DNA of 64,000 nt. It comes from Allobogoriella alba. GTDB taxonomy: Bacteria > Actinomycetota > Actinomycetes > Actinomycetales > Actinomycetaceae. Under the pieces are notes generated by a model, which ran no database searches, was not told where the DNA came from, and saw nothing but the letters and a program-made list of their open reading frames with translations. The DNA lies in contig NZ_JBHTCQ010000001.1 of the NCBI RefSeq assembly GCF_042665525.1, positions 1,736,001-1,800,000 on the forward strand. The letters are read 5' to 3'. Positions 8,707 to 17,584 of this stretch are shown here, one piece after another. The stretch's first letter is position 1. Every line of letters begins with the position of its first letter. The position numbers and the translations under genes were made by a program.

Positions 8707-9867
8707 GTGAACTCCGACCTAGTCGTGGTGGGCTCTGGGTTTTTCGGCCTCACCGTCGCCGAGCGATGCGCTCGGGAGCGTGGCATGAAGGTGCTGGTCA
8801 TCGACCGGCGGCCGCATGTCGGGGGCAACGCGTACTCCGCTGACGAGCCGACCACCGGCATCGAGGTGCACCAGTACGGTGCGCACCTCTTCCACACCTC
8901 CGTCGACCGGGTCTGGGAGTACGCGAACAGGTTCACCGATTTCACCAGCTACCAGCACCGCGTGTACACCACGGTTCGCGGTGAGGTGTATCCCATGCCG
9001 ATCAACCTCGGCACCATCAACCAGTTCTTCCGGGCCGCCTACACCCCCGACGAGGCGCGCGCGCTCATCACCGAGCAGGCCGGTGAGCTGGCCGGCACCG
9101 ATCCGCAGAATCTCAACGACAAGGGCATCCAGCTCATCGGGCGTCCGCTGTACGAGGCCTTCATCAAGGGGTACACGGCCAAGCAGTGGCAGACCGACCC
9201 GAAGGACCTGCCGGCCTCGATCATCACCCGCCTGCCGGTGCGGTACACGTACAACAACCGGTACTTCAACGACACCCACGAGGGGCTCCCGGTCGACGGT
9301 TACACCGCCTGGCTGGAGCGGATGGCGGACCATCCGAACATCGAGGTGCGGCTGAGCACCGACTTCTTCGACGTGAGCCAGCCGGTCAACAAGGGGGCGG
9401 TCGTCGGCCAGGTCCCGGTCGTCTACACCGGACCCGTCGACCGGTACTTCGACTACGCCGAGGGCGAGCTGGGCTGGCGCACCCTCGACTTCGAGCAGGA
9501 GGTCCTCGACGTCGGCGACTTCCAGGGGACGCCGGTGATGAACTACGCCGACGACGACGTGCCGTACACCCGGATCCATGAGTTCCGGCACTTCCACCCC
9601 GAGCGTGACTACCCCACGGACCGGACGGTGGTCGTGCGGGAGTACTCCCGATTCGCCGAGCGCGGTGACGAGCCGTACTACCCGGTCAACACGGCGGCGG
9701 ACCGGGAGGCGCTGCTGCGCTACCGGGAGCGCGTCGAGGCGGAGACGGCCGAGCGTCGCATCGTCTTCGGGGGGCGGCTGGGGACCTACAAGTACCTGGA
9801 CATGCACATGGCGATCGGCGCGGCCCTGTCCACGTACGACAACACCCTGCCCGACGTGCTGCGCTGA
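8707..9867 (+). CDS. glf: UDP-galactopyranose mutase
   Basis: A protein of 386 residues from the GTG at 8707. Reduced-FAD enzyme that ring-contracts UDP-galactopyranose to UDP-galactofuranose, the donor for GlfT enzymes. Near-diagnostic Glf segments are visible: VVGSGFFGLTVAERCA at the FAD-binding N-terminus, GIEVHQYGAHLFHT, LIGRPLYEAFIKGYTAKQWQ, ITRLPVRYTYNNRYF and RIHEFRHFHPERDYPTD, all closely matching the mycobacterial enzyme. A GTG at 8674 would add 11 residues, but the shorter start matches known Glf N-termini. Neither has a strong ribosome-binding site. Divergent from the GlfT1-like gene, with UDP-galactose supplied by galE. Confidence 0.96.
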   Translation: MNSDLVVVGSGFFGLTVAERCARERGMKVLVIDRRPHVGGNAYSADEPTTGIEVHQYGAHLFHTSVDRVWEYANRFTDFTSYQHRVYTTVRGEVYPMPINLGTINQFFRAAYTPDEARALITEQAGELAGTDPQNLNDKGIQLIGRPLYEAFIKGYTAKQWQTDPKDLPASIITRLPVRYTYNNRYFNDTHEGLPVDGYTAWLERMADHPNIEVRLSTDFFDVSQPVNKGAVVGQVPVVYTGPVDRYFDYAEGELGWRTLDFEQEVLDVGDFQGTPVMNYADDDVPYTRIHEFRHFHPERDYPTDRTVVVREYSRFAERGDEPYYPVNTAADREALLRYRERVEAETAERRIVFGGRLGTYKYLDMHMAIGAALSTYDNTLPDVLR

Positions 9868-9887
9868 CCGGCCGGCGCCCCCGTCCC

Positions 9888-11294
9888 TCAACGCGCCAGG
9901 ACGCTCCGTCGCAGCGCTCTCGCGCGCCGCAGGGTCCGCCCGATCACGGGTGCGTCGGCGGGGCGTGCGGCCGCCCGGGACTCCGCCGCACCGACCCGGC
10001 CGCGCAGCTCCTTGATGGTCCGGTCTCGCTCGTCGAGCCGCACGGCCAGGCGGGCGACCTGGCCCGTGCGCCAGTCCTCCAGCGCCGCGAACCGGCGGGC
10101 CGAGCGGGCACGCAGGACTGCCGGGGACGTGGCGTCCTCGCCGAGCACCGCGTCGACGGCGGCCCGGACGTCGGCGTCGGCCGTGCGCGCCAGATCCTCG
10201 CCGACCGTGCCCGCGCGAGCGGCGACGGCGGGGGAGAGGGCCTGTGCCACGGCGTCGTCGAGCGTCTCCGCCGTGACCCCGTACGGCATGTCGGGATCCC
10301 AGGTGCGTGCGTACGCGTCGAGCTTGCGCTTCACGAGGCTGAGCCGTGGGACGCCGTACGCCGAGGCGACGATCCGGCCGTGCAGCGACAGGCCGACCCA
10401 CAGTCGCGCGCTCGCGATCGCGTCGACGAGGTCGAGCGGCCGGCGGGCGGGCAGCACGTCGATGTCCCGGTCGGGGCAGAGCCGCCGCACGTGCGTGACG
10501 ATCTGCCGGTACGCCTCGGGCGAGTCGTGTCCGCGGGCGGTGCCGGCCAGGAACAGCCGGATCGGGAACGGGGCGAGGTGGCGGCTGCGGGCGAGGGCCT
10601 CGGCGAAGGTCGTGAGGCCGGTGAGACGGAGATGGGCCTCCGAGACCTGGACGAGGACGGGGCCCGGTTCGGCCGGCCGCTCGCGCGGCCGCGTGAGCGC
10701 CACGGTGTGGACGAGGTCCGGGCCCAGGCGGTGCGGCACGGCGTGCGCCGTCAGCAGGTCGGCGGAGAGCTGGTCGCGCACGCTCACCCGGTCCGCCTCG
10801 CGGAGGATCTCCAGCCGCGCGGCCTGGCCGTGCTCCGGCATGCCCGAGATCCCGGCGACGCCGATCGAGTGCAGCACGGACGCCGCGGTCGCGTTCCCGG
10901 GGTAGGCGGTCGGCCGCGGCATGTAGGGCGCGTCGATCGGGGTGGCTCCGCACGCCCGGTGGAGCATCTGGCGGCGGACCTCGGGGGAGGCGGCCTCATA
11001 CGCCCGGTAGACCCCTGGCGGGGTCGACATCCGGTAGGCGCCGTGCAGGCTGGTCGCCCCCACCTCGCCGCCCACCGTCCAGACGACGTCGTACTCCTGC
11101 CCCTCGAGCAGCGGGCCGAAGGCGGGGATCGTCCGGTCCAGCAGGGTCCGCATGTCCGCGGCGAACGGGGCGGCGGCGGTCACCTCCGCACCGTCGAGGT
11201 ACTGCTCCGTCTGCAGCAGGAACAGCAGGTCGCCGAAGTTGTCGCGCTCGTACGCACCCACCAGCAGCACCCGCGGTCGTCCGGTCTCGCTCAT
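9888..11294 (-). CDS. Polysaccharide pyruvyl transferase family protein with C-terminal coiled coil
   Basis: A protein of 468 residues. VLLVGAYERDNFGDLLF at the N-terminus and SARLWVGLSLHGRIVASAYG in the second half are characteristic of PF04230. The last ~80 residues are an Arg/Glu/Ala coiled coil (LDERDRTIKELRGRVGAAES) ending in a basic amphipathic stretch, which could bind the membrane or oligomerise. The start is ATG 11294, preceded by AGGAGAGG at good spacing, although the frame is open further upstream. It would add pyruvate ketals to the surface glycan. It is unlike the 686-2887 paralogue, which carries its extra region at the N-terminus. Convergent with glf. Confidence 0.8.
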   Translation of the reverse strand: MSETGRPRVLLVGAYERDNFGDLLFLLQTEQYLDGAEVTAAAPFAADMRTLLDRTIPAFGPLLEGQEYDVVWTVGGEVGATSLHGAYRMSTPPGVYRAYEAASPEVRRQMLHRACGATPIDAPYMPRPTAYPGNATAASVLHSIGVAGISGMPEHGQAARLEILREADRVSVRDQLSADLLTAHAVPHRLGPDLVHTVALTRPRERPAEPGPVLVQVSEAHLRLTGLTTFAEALARSRHLAPFPIRLFLAGTARGHDSPEAYRQIVTHVRRLCPDRDIDVLPARRPLDLVDAIASARLWVGLSLHGRIVASAYGVPRLSLVKRKLDAYARTWDPDMPYGVTAETLDDAVAQALSPAVAARAGTVGEDLARTADADVRAAVDAVLGEDATSPAVLRARSARRFAALEDWRTGQVARLAVRLDERDRTIKELRGRVGAAESRAAARPADAPVIGRTLRRARALRRSVLAR

Positions 11295-11345
11295 CCAGCC
11301 CTCTCCTCGGCGGTGATGCCCGGCGACACCGGACATTCGGATAAC

Positions 11346-11364
11346 TCCTATCATAATAGTAGGA
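11346..11364. promoter_or_regulatory. AT-rich palindrome in divergent promoter region
   Basis: TCCTA and TAGGA arms flank a 9-nt AT-rich centre in the 218-bp gap between two divergent genes. This is far more AT-rich than its surroundings. It could be an operator or part of the minus-strand promoter; no regulator is identified. The rest of the gap (11295-11512) shows only the TAGACT hexamer listed separately. Confidence 0.3.
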
Positions 11365-11462
11365 AATAGCGTGGGAGGGCGGGGCTCGTGGGGAGACCGG
11401 GCATGGTCCGCGCCGCCCACCGGGTGCCACGTCAATTGCCGCCACGAACCGCAAAGGCCACC

Positions 11463-11468
11463 TAGACT
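11463..11468 (+). promoter_or_regulatory. Candidate -10 element (TAGACT) for the acyltransferase gene
   Basis: TANNNT hexamer 44 nt before the TTG start codon, in an otherwise GC-rich gap. No clear -35 element. Confidence 0.3.
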
Positions 11469-11512
11469 CGCTCTCGGCGTCCGTCCCCACCACCAGCCGA
11501 TGCGAGGCCCAG

Positions 11513-13612
11513 TTGACCGCCGCCGCGACCACCGTGCGAGCCGGCCCGCCGGCACCCGTGCGGTCGCGGCGACGCTTCCTCCCGGAGGTCCAGGCGCTGC
11601 GCGCGGTGGCCGTGCTCCTCGTGGTCGCGTATCACCTGCGCCCGGACCTGGTGCCGGGCGGGTACATCGGCGTCGACGTCTTCTTCGTGATCTCGGGCTT
11701 TCTGATCACCGGGCACATGATCAGGGACGTCCGTACCTCGGGTCGGCTACGACTGGGGCACTTCTGGGCCAACCGTGCCCGGCGCATCCTCCCGGCGAGC
11801 CTCGTGGCGATCCTGGCCGTCGTGGCCACGGCGCCGTTCTTCATCCCGCTGGCGGAGCTGCGCAACGTGGGGCGCCAGGCGCTGGGCTCCATCTTCTACG
11901 TCCAGAACTGGCTCCTGGCGGCCGACTCCGTCGACTACTCGAACTCCGAGAACGCCCAGACGCCCTTCCAGCACTTCTGGTCGCTCGCCGTGGAGGAGCA
12001 GTTCTACCTACTGTGGCCGATCGTCGTGACGGTCGCCGCCCTCGTCTCGGCCCGCATCGCCCGCCGACGCGGTGCGGCGGCCGGGCCACTCTCGGTCTGT
12101 CTCGTCGCCGCCTTCCTGCTCGTGATCGTCCCGTCGTTCCTCTGGAGCGTGGCGCTCGTCGGCGAGGGCGACCCGTCCGCCTACTTCGTCACGACCACGC
12201 GCCTGTGGGAGCTCGGCCTCGGGGGTCTCCTCGCCGTCGTCCTGCGCTACACCGACGGCCTGCGCCCCGTGCGGGCGGTCCTCGCTCTCGCCGGGCTGGC
12301 CGCCATCGCGGTGGGGGCTCTCACGCTGACGGAGGAGTCGCCGTTCCCCGGGACGGCGGCACTGCTGCCCGTCCTCGGCTCGGCCGCGGTGATCGCCGCC
12401 GGACGCACCAGCGGGCCGGGGTCGCTCACCCCCCTCGTCGACCTGCGGCCCGTGCAGTGGGTCGGCAACGTCTCGTACTCGCTCTATCTGTGGCACTTCC
12501 CGGTCTGCGTGTACTTCGCGGTGCAGGCGGGGCGCCTGCCCACGAAGTTCGAGGTACTGGGCCTCCTCGCGGTGATGCTCGTGCTCTCGGCCGCCTCGTA
12601 CCGCTGGGTGGAGCAGCCGTTCCGGACGTCGACCTGGGCCCGCAGGAGTGACCGGAGGGCTCTCGTGGCCTCCCTGGTCGGGATGGGGCTCGTCGCCGCG
12701 AGCACCGTGGTGTTCTGGATCACTCCGGCGGCCCGGGAGGACGTCTGGGACCAGAGAGCCGGCGAGGTCTCCCGTCTTCGCGACGCCGGTGACGAGCGGT
12801 TCGGCGCAGGCTCGGCGCGGGACGGCAGCTTCGCACCATTCATCACCGACGAGCCCGCGCTCCTGCCCAACCCGGCCCTCGAGGGCAAGCCCCTGTGGCT
12901 GACCGACAGCGCCCGGTGCAGCATGCCGCACGAAGGCGCGACGGCGATGTGCGAGTACGGCGACCCCGAGGGCGACTTCGTGGTCGCCGTCGTGGGCGAC
13001 TCCCACGGCCGGATGTTCGCCCAACCCGTCATCGAGGCGGCCGAGGAGAACGGGTGGCGCGTGGTGACGTTCCTGCGCAACTCGTGCCCGTTCTCGCTCA
13101 CGCCGCGGACGATGCCGAACGGCGAGGAGTGCGTCGGCGCGAACGAGGACGTGCTGGAACGTCTCGGCGAGCTGCAGCCCGACGCCGTCGTGTCCGCCTT
13201 CTACGAGAGCTCGAGGTTCCGGGACGACGGATCCTCAGGCGTCCGCGGCACGGTCGGGCTCGCCGCGGCCTACGACGAGCTGGCCGCTACGGGCGCCAGG
13301 GTGTTCGCCGTCAAGGACGCCCCGTCGCCCCGCGGCGACGTGTTCGCGTGCGTGAGCGAGAACTACGCCGACCCCGGGGAGTGTGCCGTCCCGCGCGCCG
13401 AGGCTCTGGAGGGACGCGGCCTCACCGAGGCGGCCGCCGCCGAGGCGGACGCGGACGTCACGGTCATCGACCTGACCGATCGGTTCTGCACCGAGACGAC
13501 CTGCCCCGCCGTCATCGGGGGTGCCGTCGTGTACGCGGACGGCAATCACATCTCGGACGTCTACGGGCCGTCCCTGGCGCCGGACTTCGCACGCGAGCTC
13601 GCCACCGGGTGA
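11513..13612 (+). CDS. OafA/YrhL-type membrane O-acyltransferase with SGNH domain
   Basis: A protein of 699 residues. The N-terminal acyltransferase-3 domain has RFLPEVQALRAVAVLL, the catalytic His (VAYHL, about 41), VDVFFVISGF and about ten membrane helices up to residue 400. A periplasm-side SGNH hydrolase-like domain follows, with GDSHG near 494 and the Asp/His pair in DGNHIS near 676. Such two-domain enzymes acetylate (or otherwise acylate) extracytoplasmic polysaccharides. The first in-frame start before the fold is TTG at 11513; GTG 11534 is the alternative. It is convergent with the wzt gene, and its likely target is the exported polymer of this locus. Confidence 0.88.
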   Translation: MTAAATTVRAGPPAPVRSRRRFLPEVQALRAVAVLLVVAYHLRPDLVPGGYIGVDVFFVISGFLITGHMIRDVRTSGRLRLGHFWANRARRILPASLVAILAVVATAPFFIPLAELRNVGRQALGSIFYVQNWLLAADSVDYSNSENAQTPFQHFWSLAVEEQFYLLWPIVVTVAALVSARIARRRGAAAGPLSVCLVAAFLLVIVPSFLWSVALVGEGDPSAYFVTTTRLWELGLGGLLAVVLRYTDGLRPVRAVLALAGLAAIAVGALTLTEESPFPGTAALLPVLGSAAVIAAGRTSGPGSLTPLVDLRPVQWVGNVSYSLYLWHFPVCVYFAVQAGRLPTKFEVLGLLAVMLVLSAASYRWVEQPFRTSTWARRSDRRALVASLVGMGLVAASTVVFWITPAAREDVWDQRAGEVSRLRDAGDERFGAGSARDGSFAPFITDEPALLPNPALEGKPLWLTDSARCSMPHEGATAMCEYGDPEGDFVVAVVGDSHGRMFAQPVIEAAEENGWRVVTFLRNSCPFSLTPRTMPNGEECVGANEDVLERLGELQPDAVVSAFYESSRFRDDGSSGVRGTVGLAAAYDELAATGARVFAVKDAPSPRGDVFACVSENYADPGECAVPRAEALEGRGLTEAAAAEADADVTVIDLTDRFCTETTCPAVIGGAVVYADGNHISDVYGPSLAPDFARELATG

Positions 13613-13623
13613 CGGGCGAGGGC

Positions 13624-14493
13624 TCAGCCCTTCTTGCCCTTCTTCCCGCGCCGGGATCGCACGTGCTCGCGATAGGCGTCGGTGACCTCTTCCGGGTCGC
13701 CGTCCTGGACGAGCCTGCCCTGGTCCATCCACAGCACCCGGGAGCACATCCGTCGGACCGTCTCGAGCGAGTGGCTCACCAGGAAGATGGTTCCGGCGTG
13801 CTCGCGGATCTCCTCGATCTTGGCGTTGCTCCGCTGCTTGAAGTCGGCGTCACCGGTGGCCAGGGCCTCGTCGATCATGAGGATGTCCGGGGTGGCGACC
13901 GAGGAGATCGCGAACCGGAGCCGGGCGGCCATCCCGGAGGAGTACGTCTTCATGGGCAGGTACACGAAGTCGCCGATGTCCGCGAAGTCGACGATCTCGT
14001 CGAAACGCTCCCTGACCTCCTTCATGCTCAGGCCGAGCGCGAGCCCGCCGATCATGATGTTGCGCTCACCGGTGAGCTGACGCATCAGCACCGCGTTGAC
14101 GCCGAGCAGCGAGGGCTCGGCGCCGACGTACACGGCGCCCTCCGCCGGTGGGATGAGGCCTGCCGCGGCACGGAGCAGGCTCGACTTGCCCGAGCCGTTG
14201 GTGCCCACGATGCCGATGGCCTCGCCCTGGTGCGCCACGAACGAGACGCCTCGGACGGCGTGCACCTCCGACGTCGCCCCGACGTGGCCCTGGGCGCGCC
14301 ACCGTAGCCGGTTGTAGAGGGACGGCTTGCCGTTCGTGACGGCGCCGGCCTTCTTGGCGCCGAAGACGCGGTACTTGACGTGGACGTTGTCGACGATGAG
14401 CGACGGCGGGCCCAGCGGCCCTGAGCCGTGGTGCTTCTCGGGAAGGTCCTCGGGGTCGAACTCGAAGTCGATCTCGGGGTCACTCTCGGCCAT
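13624..14493 (-). CDS. wzt: ABC transporter ATP-binding protein, polysaccharide export (Wzt/TagH type)
   Basis: A protein of 289 residues. It has Walker A GTNGSGKS (97-104), the signature YSSGM (184-188) and Walker B ILMIDEA (204-210). This wide-spaced arrangement with an ~80-residue N-terminal lead is typical of the ABC-2 polysaccharide exporters (Wzt, TagH, mycobacterial RfbE/Rv3781). It has no long C-terminal carbohydrate-binding domain, so polymer selection by a Wzt-C domain is unlikely. It overlaps the permease gene by 14 nt and follows glfT2, suggesting it powers export of the galactofuranan on its lipid carrier. Lys-rich C-terminus (GKKGKKG). Confidence 0.92.
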   Translation of the reverse strand: MAESDPEIDFEFDPEDLPEKHHGSGPLGPPSLIVDNVHVKYRVFGAKKAGAVTNGKPSLYNRLRWRAQGHVGATSEVHAVRGVSFVAHQGEAIGIVGTNGSGKSSLLRAAAGLIPPAEGAVYVGAEPSLLGVNAVLMRQLTGERNIMIGGLALGLSMKEVRERFDEIVDFADIGDFVYLPMKTYSSGMAARLRFAISSVATPDILMIDEALATGDADFKQRSNAKIEEIREHAGTIFLVSHSLETVRRMCSRVLWMDQGRLVQDGDPEEVTDAYREHVRSRRGKKGKKG

Positions 14494-15400
14494 ACCGCTC
14501 CTCCCCGTGCCAGAAGTAGAGGAATCCGCCGACGAGGAACAGCACGCCCCAGCCGAGCATGATCAGCCACTTGGTCGGGTCCAGCGGGATGGTCGGCTCG
14601 TCCATGAGGGCCTGGCGGCCGAGGTCGAGGGCGAGGGCGGCCGGCTGGTACTCCATGACGCTGCCGACGACCGCCGGCATCCGCTCGACGTAGTGACCGA
14701 TCGGGAAGATCACACCCGAGCCGTAGAAGACGAACCGCAGGAGGAACTGGATGACGTTGAGGACGTCCGGGGCGGCCGCGACGATGCGGGCCGAGATGAA
14801 GGCGCAGCCCACGTTGAACATGCCGAACAGGCCCACCGCGACGGGCAGCAGGAGCCACTCCCACGTGACCGGAACCATCGGGTAGTCCGGGTGCAGGCCG
14901 CTCGCCAGCGTCAGCACGCACATGACCACGAGCGCCGGGAGCAGCGTGCTCAGCTCGGTCAGCACCGCGGAGATGGGCATCACCGCGCGCGGGAAGTGCA
15001 GGGAGCGCACCAGGTTGAGCCTGTCCGAGATCGACCTTCCGCCGGCGACGACCGAGCGGTCGAAGAAGCGGAACAGGAAGACGCCGATCACGATGAACGC
15101 GACGGCGTTCTCCACACCGCGCGAGGTCCGGAGCACCAGCCCGAAGATGACGACGTAGACCGCGGCGTTCAGGACGGGCGTGAGGATCGCCCAGGCCTGG
15201 CCGAGGTAGGAGTTCTGGTTCTGGGCGTAGGCCCGCGACGAGGCGAGGTACCCGGCGAACTGGCGGAAGAACCACAGCTGCCGGAGGTACTCGACCAGTC
15301 CCGGACGGATGCCGATCTGCTTCAGTCCGTGCCGCTCCGCGAGAGCGCGAAGATCCCCGGTCTCGTCGTCCCGGGGTGCCGGTGCGCTGACTGCGCCCAC
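14480..15400 (-). CDS. wzm: ABC-2 type polysaccharide export permease
   Basis: A protein of 306 residues with about six membrane helices and the conserved early motif YRQ-like YLRQLWFF followed by SYLGQAWAILTPVLNAAVYV, as in Wzm/TagG/RfbD permeases. The start is GTG 15400, preceded by GGGAG at 4 nt. The reading frame is open far upstream through antisense sequence, but that region carries another gene. Partner of the overlapping wzt. In mycobacteria the Rv3781/Rv3783 pair exports the galactan, and the same role is inferred here from the glfT2 gene 113 nt upstream. Confidence 0.92.
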   Translation of the reverse strand: MGAVSAPAPRDDETGDLRALAERHGLKQIGIRPGLVEYLRQLWFFRQFAGYLASSRAYAQNQNSYLGQAWAILTPVLNAAVYVVIFGLVLRTSRGVENAVAFIVIGVFLFRFFDRSVVAGGRSISDRLNLVRSLHFPRAVMPISAVLTELSTLLPALVVMCVLTLASGLHPDYPMVPVTWEWLLLPVAVGLFGMFNVGCAFISARIVAAAPDVLNVIQFLLRFVFYGSGVIFPIGHYVERMPAVVGSVMEYQPAALALDLGRQALMDEPTIPLDPTKWLIMLGWGVLFLVGGFLYFWHGEERYGRE

Positions 15401-15513
15401 TGTGCTCCCAACCACTCGTTCTCCACTGCGCCGCGGACGCGTCGCGACCCGGCCGCCGGGGTGGCTGCTCGAGTCTACAAGTCGCCCGTCCGTCCCTGCC
15501 GGACCGCCGGGGC

Positions 15514-17376
15514 TCACCGGCGTGGGCGTCCCGTCGTGCGTGCCCATGCCTCCGGGGTGGTCAGACCCGGCAGTGCCGAGCGGTACTCCGCGGACAGCTC
15601 GGACCACCGTGACGCGAGGCGCCCCGTCAGCAGCAACGAGTCGAGCCACAGTCGCCGGAAGGTCCGCGGGTCCCGCCGGTACCAGTTCACGCCGGTGCGG
15701 TCCGCCTTCTCCACCAGCACGGAGTCGTAGGACGGCAGGTGCCACCACGTCGCCTCGCCCTTCGCCAGCAGCCGCTGCGGCTGGGAGGAGCGGCGCGGCA
15801 CCAGCACGTGCCGAGCGGCCGCGCGCGCGGTGAAGAGCGCGAGCGCCAGCCCCTTCGGCCCCGGCCGGGGCTCGCGGGAGTGATCGGCGGGTGGTGTCAC
15901 TCCGGGCGGGTTCGGGCGCGTCCGGGTCTCGGGGAAGTCGGCCGCGAGCGCGCGGGCGTCCGGCAGCGCGGTGCGGAGTGCCTCGTGCAGCCCGTCCGGG
16001 CCGCGCAGCACGTCGCGGAGCGCCCGGTGCCGGAGGGACACCGCGTAGTACTGCAGGCACAGCAGCTGCTTGAGGTGCAGACGCCGGTACTCGCGCAGCA
16101 GCTTCCCGCCCCGCGGCCGCTCGGCGTGCAGCAGCGCGGTGACGAGCCGGTTGCGCTCGTGGAAGTACGCCTGCCAGTCGATGGTGTCGTCCTTGTCGAG
16201 CCAGCTCACGTGCCACAGCGCGACCCCGGGCAGCGACACGGTCCGCATCCCGGACTCGGCGGCCCGGAGCCCGAACTCGGCGTCGTCCCACTTGATGAAG
16301 AACGGCGCGGCGAGCCCGATCCGCCGCAGCACGTCGGTGGGCAGCAGGCACATCCACCAGCCGTTGTAGTCCGTCCGGCCGGGCCGGTGCATCCACGGGG
16401 TGGTCCGCAGCCCCGAGCCGGCGAGGTCGTGCCGCTCCGCGGCCCGGTCGGCGGCCCCCCACATGAAGATCGACTGGTCCACGACCTCCGACCAGGAGTG
16501 CAGCACCGTCGGGTGCTGCAGGTCGAGCATGTGACCGCCGACGATCGTCGGCTCGGTGCAGGCCGCCGCGAACCTGACCGCGCGGAGCACCGAGTCCGGC
16601 TCTACGTCGACGTCGTCGTCCATGATCAGCACCGAGGAGGAGCCCTCGTCGAGGCCCTCCAGCATCGAGCGGGAGAAGCCGCCCGACCCGCCCAGGTTCT
16701 CCTGGTCGACGACGCGCAGGCGCTCACCCAGGGCCGCCGCGACCTCGGCGAAGCCGGGCTCGGCGGCCACCTTGGCCGTGCCCTGGTCCACCACGCACAC
16801 GCGGTCGACGACGGCGAGGACCTCCGGGTCGTCCGCGAGGGCCCGGAGGGTGCGCAGGCAGAAGTCGGGCTTGTCGAGCGTGGTGATGCCGACGGTCGTG
16901 CTCGGGGCCGTCGGGCCGTGCCCGACGGCCTGCTCCGCGGGCACCTCCCAGGCCGCGCCGAGCAGCTCCACGTCGCTGGACGCCTCGAGCGAGAACCAGG
17001 CCCAGCCGCCGTCGTCGAAGCCGTCGAGGCTGAGCTCGAGGGTGATCGTGGTGTCTCCGGCATCGGCGGAGAAGGTGTGCTCGGCCGCCACGGAGGCCGC
17101 ACCGGTGGCGTCCGAGCGGTGCAGCACGAGCCGGCCCTCGCCGGCGAGGCGGGCTCTCAGCGTGACGATGCGCACGCCGGTCGAGCGCCGCCAGAAGGTC
17201 GCCGGGAACGCGTTGAAGTAGGTCGCGAAGGACGCCGACGTGCCCGCGCGGACCGCGGCGGCACGGCGCGAGCGGACGATCAGGTCGGCGGAACCCGCAT
17301 CGGGTGGCGTCTCGACGTAGAGCGGCAGCCGCGCGGTGTCCTGCCGCGGCAGGACGAGGTTCTGCACGATGGTCAC
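15514..17376 (-). CDS. glfT2: Galactofuranosyltransferase GlfT2-like, polymerising
   Basis: A protein of 620 residues, close to the size of mycobacterial GlfT2. An N-terminal beta-rich domain (1-165) precedes the GT-A domain with VVDQENLGGSGGFSRSM, the metal-binding MDDDVD (about 251) and the catalytic-base segment FIKWDDAEFGLRA (about 358-370). A long helical C-terminal domain follows, as in GlfT2. GlfT2 alternates beta-1,5 and beta-1,6 galactofuranose addition to the lipid-linked chain. First gene of the glfT2-wzm-wzt operon; Glf supplies its donor. The start is the GTG at 17376 with MTIVQNLVLP at the N-terminus, a typical GlfT2 beginning. A 208-bp divergent gap separates it from the licD-fusion operon. 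Confidence 0.9.
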   Translation of the reverse strand: MTIVQNLVLPRQDTARLPLYVETPPDAGSADLIVRSRRAAAVRAGTSASFATYFNAFPATFWRRSTGVRIVTLRARLAGEGRLVLHRSDATGAASVAAEHTFSADAGDTTITLELSLDGFDDGGWAWFSLEASSDVELLGAAWEVPAEQAVGHGPTAPSTTVGITTLDKPDFCLRTLRALADDPEVLAVVDRVCVVDQGTAKVAAEPGFAEVAAALGERLRVVDQENLGGSGGFSRSMLEGLDEGSSSVLIMDDDVDVEPDSVLRAVRFAAACTEPTIVGGHMLDLQHPTVLHSWSEVVDQSIFMWGAADRAAERHDLAGSGLRTTPWMHRPGRTDYNGWWMCLLPTDVLRRIGLAAPFFIKWDDAEFGLRAAESGMRTVSLPGVALWHVSWLDKDDTIDWQAYFHERNRLVTALLHAERPRGGKLLREYRRLHLKQLLCLQYYAVSLRHRALRDVLRGPDGLHEALRTALPDARALAADFPETRTRPNPPGVTPPADHSREPRPGPKGLALALFTARAAARHVLVPRRSSQPQRLLAKGEATWWHLPSYDSVLVEKADRTGVNWYRRDPRTFRRLWLDSLLLTGRLASRWSELSAEYRSALPGLTTPEAWARTTGRPRR

Positions 17377-17540
17377 GGCCGGCTGATCCTCCTGGCTCCG
17401 GGGTGCGACACGGCCCTCGGAGGCGCTGCGTCGTCCGTCAGCACCTCAGTCAACCATCCGGCCCGGCACGGCCGAGCATCGGGTGACGCACCCCACGCGG
17501 ACCGCCCGGGCACGTCCGGCGGCTCTCCAGACGCCGTGGT

Positions 17541-17546
17541 TACACT
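17541..17546 (+). promoter_or_regulatory. Candidate -10 element (TACACT) of the licD-fusion operon
   Basis: GGTTACACT context, 38 nt before the GTG of the first gene. An almost identical GGCTACACT precedes the sulfotransferase gene. A strong GAGGAGGG ribosome-binding site lies between promoter and start. No other element is seen in 17377-17584. Confidence 0.4.
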
Positions 17547-17584
17547 CACGGGATCCATCCGGACCCGAGACCTGAGGAGGGTCG

